Of a stretch of 64,000 bases of DNA, positions 7,739 to 16,484 are shown piece after piece. Both the position numbers and the translations under genes were made by a program. Origin of the DNA: Anaerohalosphaera lusitana (GTDB lineage: Bacteria; Planctomycetota; Phycisphaerae; Sedimentisphaerales; Anaerohalosphaeraceae); the NCBI RefSeq assembly GCF_002007645.1, contig NZ_CP019791.1:4084593-4148592 (forward strand). Reading direction: 5' to 3'. The stretch's first letter is position 1, and each line of letters starts with the position of its first letter. Under the pieces are notes generated by a model. The model was not told the origin of the DNA. It was given only the letters and a program-made list of their open reading frames with translations, and did no database searches.

Positions 7739-10582
7739 ATGAGTAAAAAACTGACGTACGGCTTTTTGTTGGTTCTTGCGGGTCTGACCTTTGCCGGAGT
7801 TCTTGCGGGGTGTAGAGATACTTCGCAGGCTGTAGAGCCTTCTGCGAGTGAGACGGCGGAGGCCGAGGATGGGAAGGAGTCCGGAAAGCTGTTCGAGTAT
7901 GAAGAGGCGCAGCTCGATAACGGACTGGACATTATAACGCTGGAGGACTTTTCGACGCCGATAGTGGCGGTCAAGGTGTGGTACAAGGTGGGTTCGAAGG
8001 ACGAGGACCCGCAGAGGCAGGGTTTTGCTCATATGTTCGAGCACATGATGTTCAAGGGGACGGAGTATGTTTCGCCGAGGGATCATTTCGATCTCATTCA
8101 GAAGGTTGGCGGGACGACGAATGCTTATACGAGTTTCGATGTGACGGTGTATGAGGAGACGCTGCCGGCGAATCAGTTGGAGCTGGCGCTTTGGCTGGAG
8201 GCGGAGCGGATGGCGTTTTTGAATATCAACCAGGAACACGTAGATACTGAGCGGCAGGTGGTGGAAGAAGAGCTTCGTATGGGTGAGAACAAGCCTTACG
8301 GGAACGTGTTCAAGAAGCAGTTTGCCGGGGTGTTCGAGCAGACGCCGTACAGTTGGACACCTATCGGGAAGATCGGGCATCTGCGAGCGAGCAGTGTGCA
8401 GGAGATGCGGGATTTCTGGAAGAAGTATTATATTCCGAACAATGCGACGCTGGTGATCGCGGGTGCGGTGAAGCACGAAGAGGCGCGTAAGCTTGCTGAG
8501 CAATATTTCGGCTGGATCCCGAAGTACGAGGATCCGAAGCCGGCTGAGTATGAAAAGCCCGAGCAGGATGAGCCGAAGGTCGTAGTCATCGATGACGAGA
8601 ATGCGCCGGCGGCACGTCTGGATATTCTGTGGCGGACGGTGCCGATCGGGGATGATGATGAGGTCGTGCTCGATCTGCTGGGTGAGATACTCGGCGGTGG
8701 TAAGAGCAGTCGACTGTATCGCGAGCTTGTCGCGGAGAAGCAGTTGGCGGTGAGTGCGTCGGCTTCGACTTACAATCTGGAATTTGACGGTGTATTCTTT
8801 ACGCGCACTATGCAGGCACCGGAGGCGGATGCGGAACAGATCAGGCAGATCATTCGCAAGCATATAGATCGTGTGGCTGAGGAAGGGGTCAGTGCTGAGG
8901 AGCTGGAGAAGGCGAAGAATCAGCTTTTGAAGTATTTGGTGACGACGAGTTTAACGGTCGAGAGCAAGGCCGAGATGCTTGGTTCGGCGGCGGTACGGAG
9001 GGGCGATGTTTCGAAGGTCAATACCATTCTCGAAGACGTGAAGGCGGTTACGGCTGAGGATATTCAACGGGCCGCTGGCGAGTATCTCGCAGAAGAGAAG
9101 GCTAACGTGTTTATCATCGAGAAGAACGCGAAGGGCGCGGCGGCGAATAAGGACGATGAGAGCGGCGGGGTTACGGCTCCGCGTGAGGAAACAGCGCCTG
9201 CACCGGGAAGGCCCGGGACGGAACGGCCCGAGGATTGGCCTATGGAAGCGCCGGTGGCGGATGCGAAGGCGTTCGAGTTTGAGCCGTCGTATACGTCTGA
9301 AACGCTGGACAACGGTTTGCAGGTTATAGTCGTGCAGAATCACGAGGTGCCGTTCGTGACGGCTCGGCTGGGTATGCTGGCTGGGGCGTGGACGGAGGAT
9401 AAGCCGGGGACCGCTTCGATGGCGATGCAGATGCTGACGAAGGGGACGGTGGAGCACAGTGAAGCGGAGCTGGCGGAGATACTGGAGACCAATGCGATCT
9501 CGCTTGCGGGCAGTGCGAATTTGGATACGTCGAGCATCGATTTCAGTTGTGTGGCTGAGAAGGTTGAGCTGGCGACGGAATTGATGGCGGAGGTTACAAA
9601 GCAGCCGACGTTCCCGGCGGAAGAGTTTGACAAGTTGAAAAAACAGGTGCTGACGGGGCTGCAGATCAAATCGCAGAATCCGGATTATCTTGCGAATCGG
9701 GAGCTGAAGAGGCGGCTGTTCGGCGAGCATCCGTATTCGAGAAACGTCACGGGTGAGATCGGTGACGTTGGGGGGCTGGCTGTGGGCGATCTGCAGAGGT
9801 GGTGGGATACTGTTCCGCGGCCGGAGCGGGCGGTACTTATTTTTGCGGGTGACATTAAGCCGGGCGAAGCGATGGAGCTGGCGAAGAAGAATTTCGGTGA
9901 GTGGCAGAATGAGAACGCCGTCAAGACGGATCCGAAAGACTTGCCGGAGATACCGGGTGCGGAGGCGACTCATGTGTATCTGATCGACCGGCCTGGCAGT
10001 GCGCAGAGTGAGATCCGGATCGGTCAGCTTGGGATCACCAGGCATGAACAGCCGGAGTATTTTGTCAGTCGGATCGTGACGAATTATTTCGGCGGGCAGT
10101 TCGGAAGTCGGTTGAATCATACCATTCGTGTGGAAAAAGGGCTGACTTACGGTGCGTACGGTTACTGGTCAGCGAACGCGATGGCGGGGACGTTCAAAAT
10201 GGACACGTTTACGAAAACCGCTTCGACCGTTGAGACTGTGAAGACGATGTTCAATGAAGTCGATCGTCTTGAGAACAAGCCGCCGACCATTAAGGAACTG
10301 GTCAACAGCCAGACGTATATCACGGGCAGTTTTGCAAGGCAGCGTGAAACGCCGCAGGCGGTTGCTGAGGATCTGTGGCTGATACATTCGCAGAATTTGA
10401 ACGATAATTATCTGGACAAGTTCCTGGAGCAGGTGACGGCGACGACGGCTGAGGACTGTATCGAATTTGCGAACGAGTCGCTGGATCCGGAGAAGATGGT
10501 TGTGGTTGTAGCGGGCGATGCTGAGGCTCTTAAGGCCGAACTGGAGAAGATCGCGCCGGTGACGGTGATCGAGGCAGACTGA
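7739..10582 (+). CDS. M16 family zinc peptidase, two-domain lipoprotein
   Basis: 947 residues, the usual size of a double M16 protein (pitrilysin/PqqL type). A lipoprotein signal ends in LAGC with the lipid-bearing Cys at residue 25, so it is envelope-anchored. The first half has the inverted zinc motif HMFEH at 98-102 and a downstream Glu-rich helix (VDTERQVVEEELRMGEN) supplying the third ligand. The second half begins near residue 515 (YTSETLDNGLQVIVVQ) but lacks HxxEH at the matching place (MAMQMLTKG). It is therefore the non-catalytic, clamshell-closing half, as usual in this family. It degrades peptides in the periplasm or outside. The ATG at 7739 has TTGGAG upstream. A terminator follows. 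Confidence 0.9.
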   Translation: MSKKLTYGFLLVLAGLTFAGVLAGCRDTSQAVEPSASETAEAEDGKESGKLFEYEEAQLDNGLDIITLEDFSTPIVAVKVWYKVGSKDEDPQRQGFAHMFEHMMFKGTEYVSPRDHFDLIQKVGGTTNAYTSFDVTVYEETLPANQLELALWLEAERMAFLNINQEHVDTERQVVEEELRMGENKPYGNVFKKQFAGVFEQTPYSWTPIGKIGHLRASSVQEMRDFWKKYYIPNNATLVIAGAVKHEEARKLAEQYFGWIPKYEDPKPAEYEKPEQDEPKVVVIDDENAPAARLDILWRTVPIGDDDEVVLDLLGEILGGGKSSRLYRELVAEKQLAVSASASTYNLEFDGVFFTRTMQAPEADAEQIRQIIRKHIDRVAEEGVSAEELEKAKNQLLKYLVTTSLTVESKAEMLGSAAVRRGDVSKVNTILEDVKAVTAEDIQRAAGEYLAEEKANVFIIEKNAKGAAANKDDESGGVTAPREETAPAPGRPGTERPEDWPMEAPVADAKAFEFEPSYTSETLDNGLQVIVVQNHEVPFVTARLGMLAGAWTEDKPGTASMAMQMLTKGTVEHSEAELAEILETNAISLAGSANLDTSSIDFSCVAEKVELATELMAEVTKQPTFPAEEFDKLKKQVLTGLQIKSQNPDYLANRELKRRLFGEHPYSRNVTGEIGDVGGLAVGDLQRWWDTVPRPERAVLIFAGDIKPGEAMELAKKNFGEWQNENAVKTDPKDLPEIPGAEATHVYLIDRPGSAQSEIRIGQLGITRHEQPEYFVSRIVTNYFGGQFGSRLNHTIRVEKGLTYGAYGYWSANAMAGTFKMDTFTKTASTVETVKTMFNEVDRLENKPPTIKELVNSQTYITGSFARQRETPQAVAEDLWLIHSQNLNDNYLDKFLEQVTATTAEDCIEFANESLDPEKMVVVVAGDAEALKAELEKIAPVTVIEAD

Positions 10583-10608
10583 TCATAGAATCAGATAAGA
10601 TGTATGAG

Positions 10609-10647
10609 GCTGCTGGCGGTGCTAAAACATCGTCAGCAGCTTTTTTT
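10609..10647 (+). terminator. Rho-independent terminator after the M16 peptidase
   Basis: GCTGCTG...CAGCAGC stem followed by seven T, about 30 bases past the stop. Confidence 0.75.
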
Positions 10648-10671
10648 GTTCATCAATAATGGGGAACATCA

Positions 10672-10758
10672 AGTTGGGACGGGGCAGAATTTAACAGCCG
10701 CGCCTCCGACGGACTTTGCAGGGGTCCATTCTCGACGGGCCGTGAAATTATGCGGCTG
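10672..10758. repeat. Palindromic intergenic repeat, copy 3
   Basis: It contains the same core (AATTTAACAGCCGCGCCTCC at 10688-10707), then GGGGTCCATTCTCG and GTGAAATTATGCGGCTGG. The right arm equals that of copy 2; the left arm (GGGGCAGAATTT) equals that of copy 1. It lies directly after a terminator, between convergent genes. Confidence 0.8.
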
Positions 10759-10811
10759 GGGATTTGGTGAACTTGAGGGAAATTCTTAAATGCTGTTTCG
10801 GTTTGGCCGGG

Positions 10812-11282
10812 TTAGAGTCCGAATTCGTCGAGCCATTGGTCGGTTTCGGAATTGTTGATGCCCTGGCGTTTTTCGCGGGGTTCGGGTTTGCCCTTTTTCT
10901 TGTCAAGTTCGTGGCAGAGGATCATCCAGAAAACGTCGGAGGTGATGGCAGTGGCCTTTCGCTGGCGGGCGACGGTTCTTATCTGGCGGTCGGAGCTTAT
11001 GATGACCAGGTTGGCGGGGTCGGTGCTTGCCATGACCTTGCCTTCGATGATGTCGTCGGCTTCGATACCCCTGCCGGAAAAGTACACTTCGATGTTGCCT
11101 CTGGAACGGAGGCCGGACTTGTCGGGAGGGCCTATGCCGTCGAAAACGATCTGGGCGCGTTCGTTTACGCGCTTCAGGAAAAGGTTCAGAACATGGCAGA
11201 GTGAAGCATCTTCGAGTGCTTCGTAATCGTCATGCTGCTGGGCATAACGCAATAGATTGTAGCCGTCGATAATGTAGGACAT
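10812..11282 (-). CDS. NYN-domain (YacP/Rae1-like) putative ribonuclease
   Basis: 156 residues. The PIN-like NYN fold is shown by the opening MSYIIDGYNLL with acidic D6, by VFDG (D48), by ADD (D76-D77) and by VIISSDRQI (D98), the acidic residues that bind metal in these nucleases. YacP/Rae1 relatives cleave mRNA on the ribosome; the same role here is inference. It is the last gene of the minus-strand run pyrR-pyrB-pyrC, 73 bases after pyrC. A GC-rich palindrome lies in that gap and the ribosome-binding site is poor, so it may be transcribed separately. Confidence 0.82.
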   Translation of the reverse strand: MSYIIDGYNLLRYAQQHDDYEALEDASLCHVLNLFLKRVNERAQIVFDGIGPPDKSGLRSRGNIEVYFSGRGIEADDIIEGKVMASTDPANLVIISSDRQIRTVARQRKATAITSDVFWMILCHELDKKKGKPEPREKRQGINNSETDQWLDEFGL

Positions 11283-11355
11283 TGTGATTGCTTTTTAAAT
11301 TTATTCGGGGCGGGCGCGCCCCCATGCCAAAATTATTGCCCCCCTGCTCGTGCCG

Positions 11356-12642
11356 TCAATCCGCCGAGTAGCGAACCTCGCCTGCGACGATGGTCCTTTC
11401 GACCTTTGCGCGGACGTTCCAGTTATGATACGGACAGTTGCGGCTCTTGGAGTAGAATTTTTCGGCGTTGATGGTGTATTCGGCGTCCGGATCGATGATC
11501 GTCACATCGCCTATGGAACCTTTAGCGAGAGTTCCTTTTTCGATGCGAATTATCGAGGCGGGTTTGTGGGTCATGAGTGCGAGCAACTGGGGCCAGTCGA
11601 TGATGCCGGGCTCGATAAGCGCCTTTACGTAGAGCGAGAGTGCACATTCGAGGCTCGCGATGCCGAAGGGTGCGGCGAGAAATTCGAGTTCTTTTTCGCT
11701 CTTGAGATGCGGGGCATGGTCGGTTGCGAGGCAGTCGATGACGCCTTCTTTGATAGCTTCGCGGAGGGCGGCGATGTCGGCTTTGGTTCGCAGGGGCGGG
11801 TTGACCTTGTAGTTGGTGTCGTATTCGTAAATGCAGTCGTCAGTGAGCAGGAGGTGGTGCGGGCTTACTTCGCAGGTGACGGGGACGCCCTGCTGTTTGG
11901 CCTCGCGGATGATCTTGACGGAGCCGGCTGTGGAGATGTGCTGTGCGTGATAGCGCACGCCGATGCGTTTGACCAGTTGGATGTCGCGCCAGAGCATCAT
12001 TTCCTCTGCGAGGGGATCCATGCCGGGGAGTCCGAGGACGGTTGAATTGTAGCCGGAGTTCATCACGCCGCTGCTGCCGAGCGAGAGATCCTGGCAGTGC
12101 TGTGAGACGACGGTGTCGAGCATGGATGCGTATTTGAGGGCGCGGGTCATGATGGAGGCATCCTGGATGCCTGCGCCGTCGTCGGTGAAACCTACCGCGC
12201 CGGCTTTTTGCATGAGGCCCATTTCGGCGAGGTCGGTGCCCTTGCGGCCCTGGGTTATGGCACCCATTACGTAGACGAATGTTTTTCGGGCCTGGCGTGC
12301 CATGCGATGGACAAATTCGATGCTGGTTGCATCGTCGACGGCGGGTTTGGTGTTGGGCATACAGACGACGGATGTGAAGCCGCCTGCGACCGCTGCCATG
12401 GAGCCGCTGGCGATGGTTTCTTCTTCTTCGTCGCCGGGCTCGCGGAAGTGAACGTGGACGTCGATGAGGCCGGGCGAGATTATTTTGCCGGTCGCGTCGA
12501 TGACATGGTCGCAGTCGTTGTCTAGCTGGCCGATCTCACTTACGTAGCCGTCCTTGATGAAGAGGTCGCAGATCTGGTCGACGTTGTTGGCTGGGTCGAT
12601 GAGCCGGCCGTTTTTGATGAGGATGTTATTGCCTGTGTACAT
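11356..12642 (-). CDS. pyrC: Dihydroorotase (class I)
   Basis: 428 residues, the usual length of class I (PyrC of Bacillus type) enzymes. It closes carbamoyl-aspartate to dihydroorotate, the third step of UMP synthesis. Metal ligands are visible: H63 and H65 in DVHVHFREPG, D154/D155 in GFTDDG, H182 in SQHCQD, H235 in YHAQHISTAG, and D308 in CLATDHAPH. The FRE substrate-binding Arg follows H65. The start lies 2 bases after the pyrB stop, so the two genes are coupled. Confidence 0.95.
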   Translation of the reverse strand: MYTGNNILIKNGRLIDPANNVDQICDLFIKDGYVSEIGQLDNDCDHVIDATGKIISPGLIDVHVHFREPGDEEEETIASGSMAAVAGGFTSVVCMPNTKPAVDDATSIEFVHRMARQARKTFVYVMGAITQGRKGTDLAEMGLMQKAGAVGFTDDGAGIQDASIMTRALKYASMLDTVVSQHCQDLSLGSSGVMNSGYNSTVLGLPGMDPLAEEMMLWRDIQLVKRIGVRYHAQHISTAGSVKIIREAKQQGVPVTCEVSPHHLLLTDDCIYEYDTNYKVNPPLRTKADIAALREAIKEGVIDCLATDHAPHLKSEKELEFLAAPFGIASLECALSLYVKALIEPGIIDWPQLLALMTHKPASIIRIEKGTLAKGSIGDVTIIDPDAEYTINAEKFYSKSRNCPYHNWNVRAKVERTIVAGEVRYSAD

Positions 12643-12644
12643 GA

Positions 12645-13607
12645 TTATTTACCTTTGGCCTTGTTTGCGGCAGCCTGGTTTACGAGATAGAGAACGGCCA
12701 TGCGGACCGCGAGGCCATTGGATACCTGCTGCAAGATAACGCTGTTGTTGCCGTCGGCGACTTCGGATTCGATCTCGACTCCACGGTTGATGGGTCCGGG
12801 GTGCATGACGATCAGGTCCGACTTGGCGCGTGCCATTCTGTCGACGGTGAGGCTGAAGAAGCGGGCGTATTCACGGATGGTCGGGAAGAGATTGCCGCCC
12901 ATGCGTTCGAACTGGATGCGGAGCATGTTGATGACGTCGACTTTTTCGATGACCTCGTCCATGTCGTAGCTGACGGTGACGGGCAGATCGTTTACTTTGG
13001 AGGGCATGAGAGTTGGCGGGCCGACGAGGATGACTTCAGCGCCGAGTTTGGTCATTGCCCAGATGTTGCTGCGTGCCACGCGGGAATGGGAGATGTCGCC
13101 GACGATGGCGATCTTGAGTCCGTCGAGTGAGCCGCGATGCTTGCGTATCGTGTAAACGTCGAGGAGGGCCTGGGTGGGGTGTTCGTTGAAGCCGTCGCCG
13201 GCATTGACGACGCAAGCATCTATACTGCGGCTGAGGAGTCTCGCGGCTCCGCCTGCTCCGTGACGCAGGACGATGGTGTCGATGCCCATTGCTTCGAGAT
13301 TGCGGGCGGTGTCGATGAGGGTTTCGCCCTTGCTGACGGAGCTGCTTTTTTTTGTGAACTCGACGACGTCGGCGCTTAGTCTGCTGGCAGCGAGGCCGAA
13401 GCTGATCCGTGTTCGAGTGCTGTCTTCGAAGAAGAGGTTGACGACTACCTTACCTCTGAGCGGCGGAGCTTTTTTTACCGAACGCGTGCTGATGTTCTCA
13501 AATCCTTCGGCTGTGTCGAGTATGAATTCAAGCTCTTCACGGGTCAGTTCGCGGAGGCCCAGAAGATGCTTGTGCCGCCACTTGAATTTGTTGCTGCTTC
13601 GAATCAT
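12645..13607 (-). CDS. pyrB: Aspartate carbamoyltransferase catalytic subunit
   Basis: 320 residues. It joins carbamoyl phosphate and aspartate, the second step of pyrimidine synthesis. The carbamoyl-phosphate loop is EDSTRTRISF (S63-T64-R65-T66-R67), and the HPTQALLD block lies at 143-150. The domain end has the family's MHPGPINRGVEI. No regulatory subunit gene (pyrI) is adjacent; next to PyrC this suggests the class B/C type that works with or beside dihydroorotase. It lies 7 bases after pyrR, with GAGG before the ATG. Confidence 0.95.
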   Translation of the reverse strand: MIRSSNKFKWRHKHLLGLRELTREELEFILDTAEGFENISTRSVKKAPPLRGKVVVNLFFEDSTRTRISFGLAASRLSADVVEFTKKSSSVSKGETLIDTARNLEAMGIDTIVLRHGAGGAARLLSRSIDACVVNAGDGFNEHPTQALLDVYTIRKHRGSLDGLKIAIVGDISHSRVARSNIWAMTKLGAEVILVGPPTLMPSKVNDLPVTVSYDMDEVIEKVDVINMLRIQFERMGGNLFPTIREYARFFSLTVDRMARAKSDLIVMHPGPINRGVEIESEVADGNNSVILQQVSNGLAVRMAVLYLVNQAAANKAKGK

Positions 13608-13614
13608 CCTTGTT

Positions 13615-14142
13615 TTACCTCACAACAACCTGTTCGTTTTCATCGATCTCGGCAAGACTTACCTCGACCGCTTTGTTCGCGGGCACGTCCAATTTGTGAC
13701 CCAGGTAGTCGGCCTGGATAGGAAGTTCTCTTTGACCGCGGTCGATGAGGACGGCGAGCCTGACAACTTTTGGTCGACCGAGATCGATCAGCGCGTCGAG
13801 TGCGGCACGAGCCGAACGCCCTGTATGGATGACATCGTCGACCAGGATCACTATTCTGGAGTTGATGTCGAAGGGTATCTCAGTGCTCTGCACGGTTGGG
13901 TAGCCGTTGTCGCGCGGCTGGTTGAAATCGTCACGGTAGAGTGTGATATCCAGTGTGCCGCATGGTATCTCATGGCTCAGCATATCGCTGAGTATGGCGT
14001 TGAGCCGCTGGGCGAGGATCTCACCGCGGCTGCGTATACCGACGACCACGATCTCGTTGGGGTCAGCACCGCTGGAGGCTATCTGCGAGGCAAGCTCCTT
14101 CAGTGCGTCCTGTATCTGTTTGGCATCTAGTATTATTTCCAT
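13615..14142 (-). CDS. pyrR: PyrR bifunctional regulator / uracil phosphoribosyltransferase
   Basis: 175 residues from the ATG at 14142, which has AGGGGAA upstream; the open frame extends further but without a site. The PRPP-binding loop VDDVIHTGRS is at residues 101-110, followed by ARAALDAL. The YRDDF segment near residue 69 is typical of PyrR. In other bacteria PyrR binds pyr mRNA leaders when UMP is high and also makes UMP from uracil. It leads the operon pyrR-pyrB-pyrC. The predicted promoter leaves only ~26 bases of leader, so classical attenuation ahead of pyrR is not evident. Confidence 0.93.
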   Translation of the reverse strand: MEIILDAKQIQDALKELASQIASSGADPNEIVVVGIRSRGEILAQRLNAILSDMLSHEIPCGTLDITLYRDDFNQPRDNGYPTVQSTEIPFDINSRIVILVDDVIHTGRSARAALDALIDLGRPKVVRLAVLIDRGQRELPIQADYLGHKLDVPANKAVEVSLAEIDENEQVVVR

Positions 14143-14174
14143 TATCGTTCCCCTAAAGGCGAAAGTTGTCAGGG

Positions 14175-14203
14175 AGTATAACAAGGTAAATGATATAAAG
14201 CAA
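14175..14203 (-). promoter_or_regulatory. Sigma-70-type promoter of the pyrRBC operon
   Basis: On the minus strand TTGCTT (14203-14198), 17-base spacer, TATACT (14180-14175); about 33 bases before the pyrR start. Confidence 0.5.
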
Positions 14204-14268
14204 GGCCGACAAAGAATTTCCGGCATGGCAGATAAAACAGTCTTTTTGATCCCAATAGCATCCCGTTG

Positions 14269-14298
14269 TTGCATAGTTGGCTGTGCATAGGGTATAAT
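14269..14298 (+). promoter_or_regulatory. Candidate promoter of the subtilase-like gene
   Basis: TTGCAT at 14269-14274 and a perfect TATAAT at 14293-14298, spacer 18; about 46 bases before the ATG at 14344. Confidence 0.45.
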
Positions 14299-14343
14299 CG
14301 ACATATTCATGATATTCGCGCTTTCAGGCGGGATTGTTTTGGC

Positions 14344-16089
14344 ATGCAAAGCAAATTGAGAGTATCTCTAAATAAGGTCGCCGTTTCGGCTCTGGTTCTG
14401 CTGATGATGACAGCGGGCGGTGTAAACGCTGCAGAGCAGAACGAACCGCTGCCGCTGCATCCAGGGGCGCTGGGGTATGCGGGGATACACTCACTGCGAG
14501 AGACGGATCCGAATATGACGGGGGCGGGGATAAGGATCGCAAGTATTTGCAGGAGCCTGACTTACGCGAATAACAAGCCAGAATTCGACTATCTTATCAA
14601 TCGGGAGCACCAATGCTTTGATGCTCAATCAATCGACTATATTGATGGTCCGGAGCTGGGCAACGGGCTTTCGGACCATGCTACTGCGGTGGCCGCGATA
14701 CTGACCGGGTTTGATGCTATGGCGACGCATCCGCTGGTGGGGGATTTCGTATTTGAGGGGGCGGCACCTGATGCCAAGCTCGAGGTTTACGAATTCTGGA
14801 ACTTTATCCGCTCGTACGTGTTTTCCGGCAACGATTTCAGTGCCGACATCGCTACAATGAGCGTGGGAACAGCGCTTCAGACGTGGTGGACGCGCGGGAT
14901 CGACAAGTTGGCGGAGGAAACGGGCGTGCCGATCGTGGCGAGCATCGGGAACGGCAATTCCGTGTATGATCCGCCGCTTTATCCGGCGATGGGCTCGAAT
15001 GTGATAGGCGTCGGGGTTATCGACCCGGTTAATTCAGAGAGCCTGGTGGATCGGCTTTGCAGGTTTTATCTGCCGAGGAGTGATCACTCAAGCTTCGGAC
15101 CGGCTGCGGATGGACGCTGCGGCCCGGACATTGTCGCACCCGCGAACAGTCTCGTGCCCTCGGTCAGGAACGAATATGACTATGAGGCATGCGGCAACTG
15201 GTCGAGTTTTGCGGCACCGGTGGCGGCGGGTACGGCGGCATTGCTGAAACAGCGAGTGAATGCGGAACCGAATCTTGCTGAAAGATTCAATGGACGCGGG
15301 GCCAATTGCGTCATAAAGGCCATACTGCTCAATTCGGCCAGAAAGATGCCCTACTGGCACAAGGGTGATATTACTGCCGAGGACGATCACGAGGTTCCGC
15401 TGGACCACCTGCAGGGTGCGGGCGCGCTAGATGCGGTTGCTGCGATGGACCAGTTGACGGCTGGGCCCGCTGAATCGGGCATCAATAAATCAGTCGGCTG
15501 GGACAAGGCGAGTATCGACCCGGCTGATGAAAGCGTCGTCTATGAGGTTAGTGTTGACCCCGCTGAAGATGCGAACATAGCTGTCACGCTCAACTGGAAC
15601 CGCCGTTATGCGGATCAGTACCCGTTTGAGGCTCTTTCGGATGATAACAGTGATCTGAGGCTGGAGATCTGGGGAATGGATCCTTATGATCCCTCGCGGG
15701 ACAAACTTATCGATTTCTGTGACAGCAGCAAGGACAATCTGGAACACATTTTTTGTCCGGTCGATCCGGCTTATTCGGATTATATGATCGTTGTGAGATA
15801 CAGTGGTCGGACCGAATTGCCACGGACAAAGGAGGTGTTCGGGCTGGCGTGGAACTTCGAAGCGAAACCCTTAAATACCGATCTAAGGTGGTTCGATCTT
15901 AACGGGGACGGGGAATCGGATGAAGCTGATCTGCTCGAGATAATGACCAAGGCGGCACGGATCAATCGGGAAGATGTGCCTGTGAGAGAGGCCTACGGCG
16001 ATATAAATCTCGATGGACAGATCGATGTTCAGGATATATCTGCTTTTCTGTCAAATGTTCGAAAAGCCGAGATATCCAAAGCTAAGTAA
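14344..16089 (+). CDS. Secreted subtilase-fold (S8) protein with dockerin-like EF-hand tail, catalytic Asp not seen
   Basis: 581 residues from ATG 14344 (signal peptide: basic start, hydrophobic ~12-25, cleavage near VNAA). The S8 fold is visible: the His strand SDHATAVAAILTG (H112), the oxyanion Asn in ASIGNGN (~203-205), and Ser in NWSSFAAPVAAGTAALL (S288). Where the first strand should read I-D-T/S-G it reads IASICRS (65-71), so the catalytic Asp is absent from its place. It may be inactive, or use another acidic residue. After a ~150-residue beta domain come two EF-hand loops near the C-terminus, DLNGDGESDEAD and DINLDGQIDVQD, both with good Ca2+ positions, as in type I dockerin modules. 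It is convergent with the giant beta-helix gene, which has a subtilase domain and dockerin too. Confidence 0.82.
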   Translation: MQSKLRVSLNKVAVSALVLLMMTAGGVNAAEQNEPLPLHPGALGYAGIHSLRETDPNMTGAGIRIASICRSLTYANNKPEFDYLINREHQCFDAQSIDYIDGPELGNGLSDHATAVAAILTGFDAMATHPLVGDFVFEGAAPDAKLEVYEFWNFIRSYVFSGNDFSADIATMSVGTALQTWWTRGIDKLAEETGVPIVASIGNGNSVYDPPLYPAMGSNVIGVGVIDPVNSESLVDRLCRFYLPRSDHSSFGPAADGRCGPDIVAPANSLVPSVRNEYDYEACGNWSSFAAPVAAGTAALLKQRVNAEPNLAERFNGRGANCVIKAILLNSARKMPYWHKGDITAEDDHEVPLDHLQGAGALDAVAAMDQLTAGPAESGINKSVGWDKASIDPADESVVYEVSVDPAEDANIAVTLNWNRRYADQYPFEALSDDNSDLRLEIWGMDPYDPSRDKLIDFCDSSKDNLEHIFCPVDPAYSDYMIVVRYSGRTELPRTKEVFGLAWNFEAKPLNTDLRWFDLNGDGESDEADLLEIMTKAARINREDVPVREAYGDINLDGQIDVQDISAFLSNVRKAEISKAK

Positions 16090-16484
16090 TTCGGGGTAGA
16101 TGGTAAGTTGATCACCTCGGCTTCGATACCGAGGCCATTCATCAGATTTATAGCCAATTGAACACATAACCTTTTGCGCAGATGTCCTGCCAGTTTCTTT
16201 CCCAAGGACCACCAAGAAGGTTTGTTTGCTTTTGTCATGATTCAATGCTCACTGGGAGCTTTGCCCATTCCTACAAGAACAAATCAAGCCAATGAGGATC
16301 ACCTGTGCGTCAACCGGTTACAACTGCTGCCGGTATAGTGATTAGCAGTTTCAGCTGGTTGTTCTACGCCTGAAACTAGCTGCTGTGACCTCTTCGGTCA
16401 GAGCTAGGCACTTATCAAGACTAAAAGAAAAGGGCCGTGAGGAGTGCTCACGGCCCTTTTTAGAACTCAATTAACCTGCATTGA
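16090..16484. other. 395-base region between convergent genes
   Basis: Apart from the terminator at its right end it holds two small hairpins: AGTTTCAG/CTGAAACT (16347-16354 and 16370-16377) and TGACC/GGTCA around a TCTTC loop (16386-16400). No convincing gene is seen; the short minus-strand frames at 16029-16245 overlap the upstream gene and have no recognisable product. Confidence 0.5.
16428..16461 (-). terminator. Bidirectional terminator between the subtilase gene and the giant gene
   Basis: A perfect 11-base stem AGGGCCGTGAG/CTCACGGCCCT, flanked by A-rich sequence on the left and five T on the right, so it can act in both directions. It lies 24 bases past the stop of the giant minus-strand gene. 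Confidence 0.8.

Noticed and set aside
11350-12045. 231-codon plus-strand frame opposite pyrC
   Set aside because: Antisense to a fully conserved dihydroorotase; a shadow of its codon bias.
12645-13607. Ornithine carbamoyltransferase instead of PyrB
   Set aside because: The STRTR loop is shared, but the neighbours pyrR and pyrC and the MHPGPINRGVEI end identify aspartate carbamoyltransferase.
16029-16245. Small minus-strand frames after the subtilase gene
   Set aside because: They overlap the end of a real gene, have no ribosome-binding site and no recognisable product.
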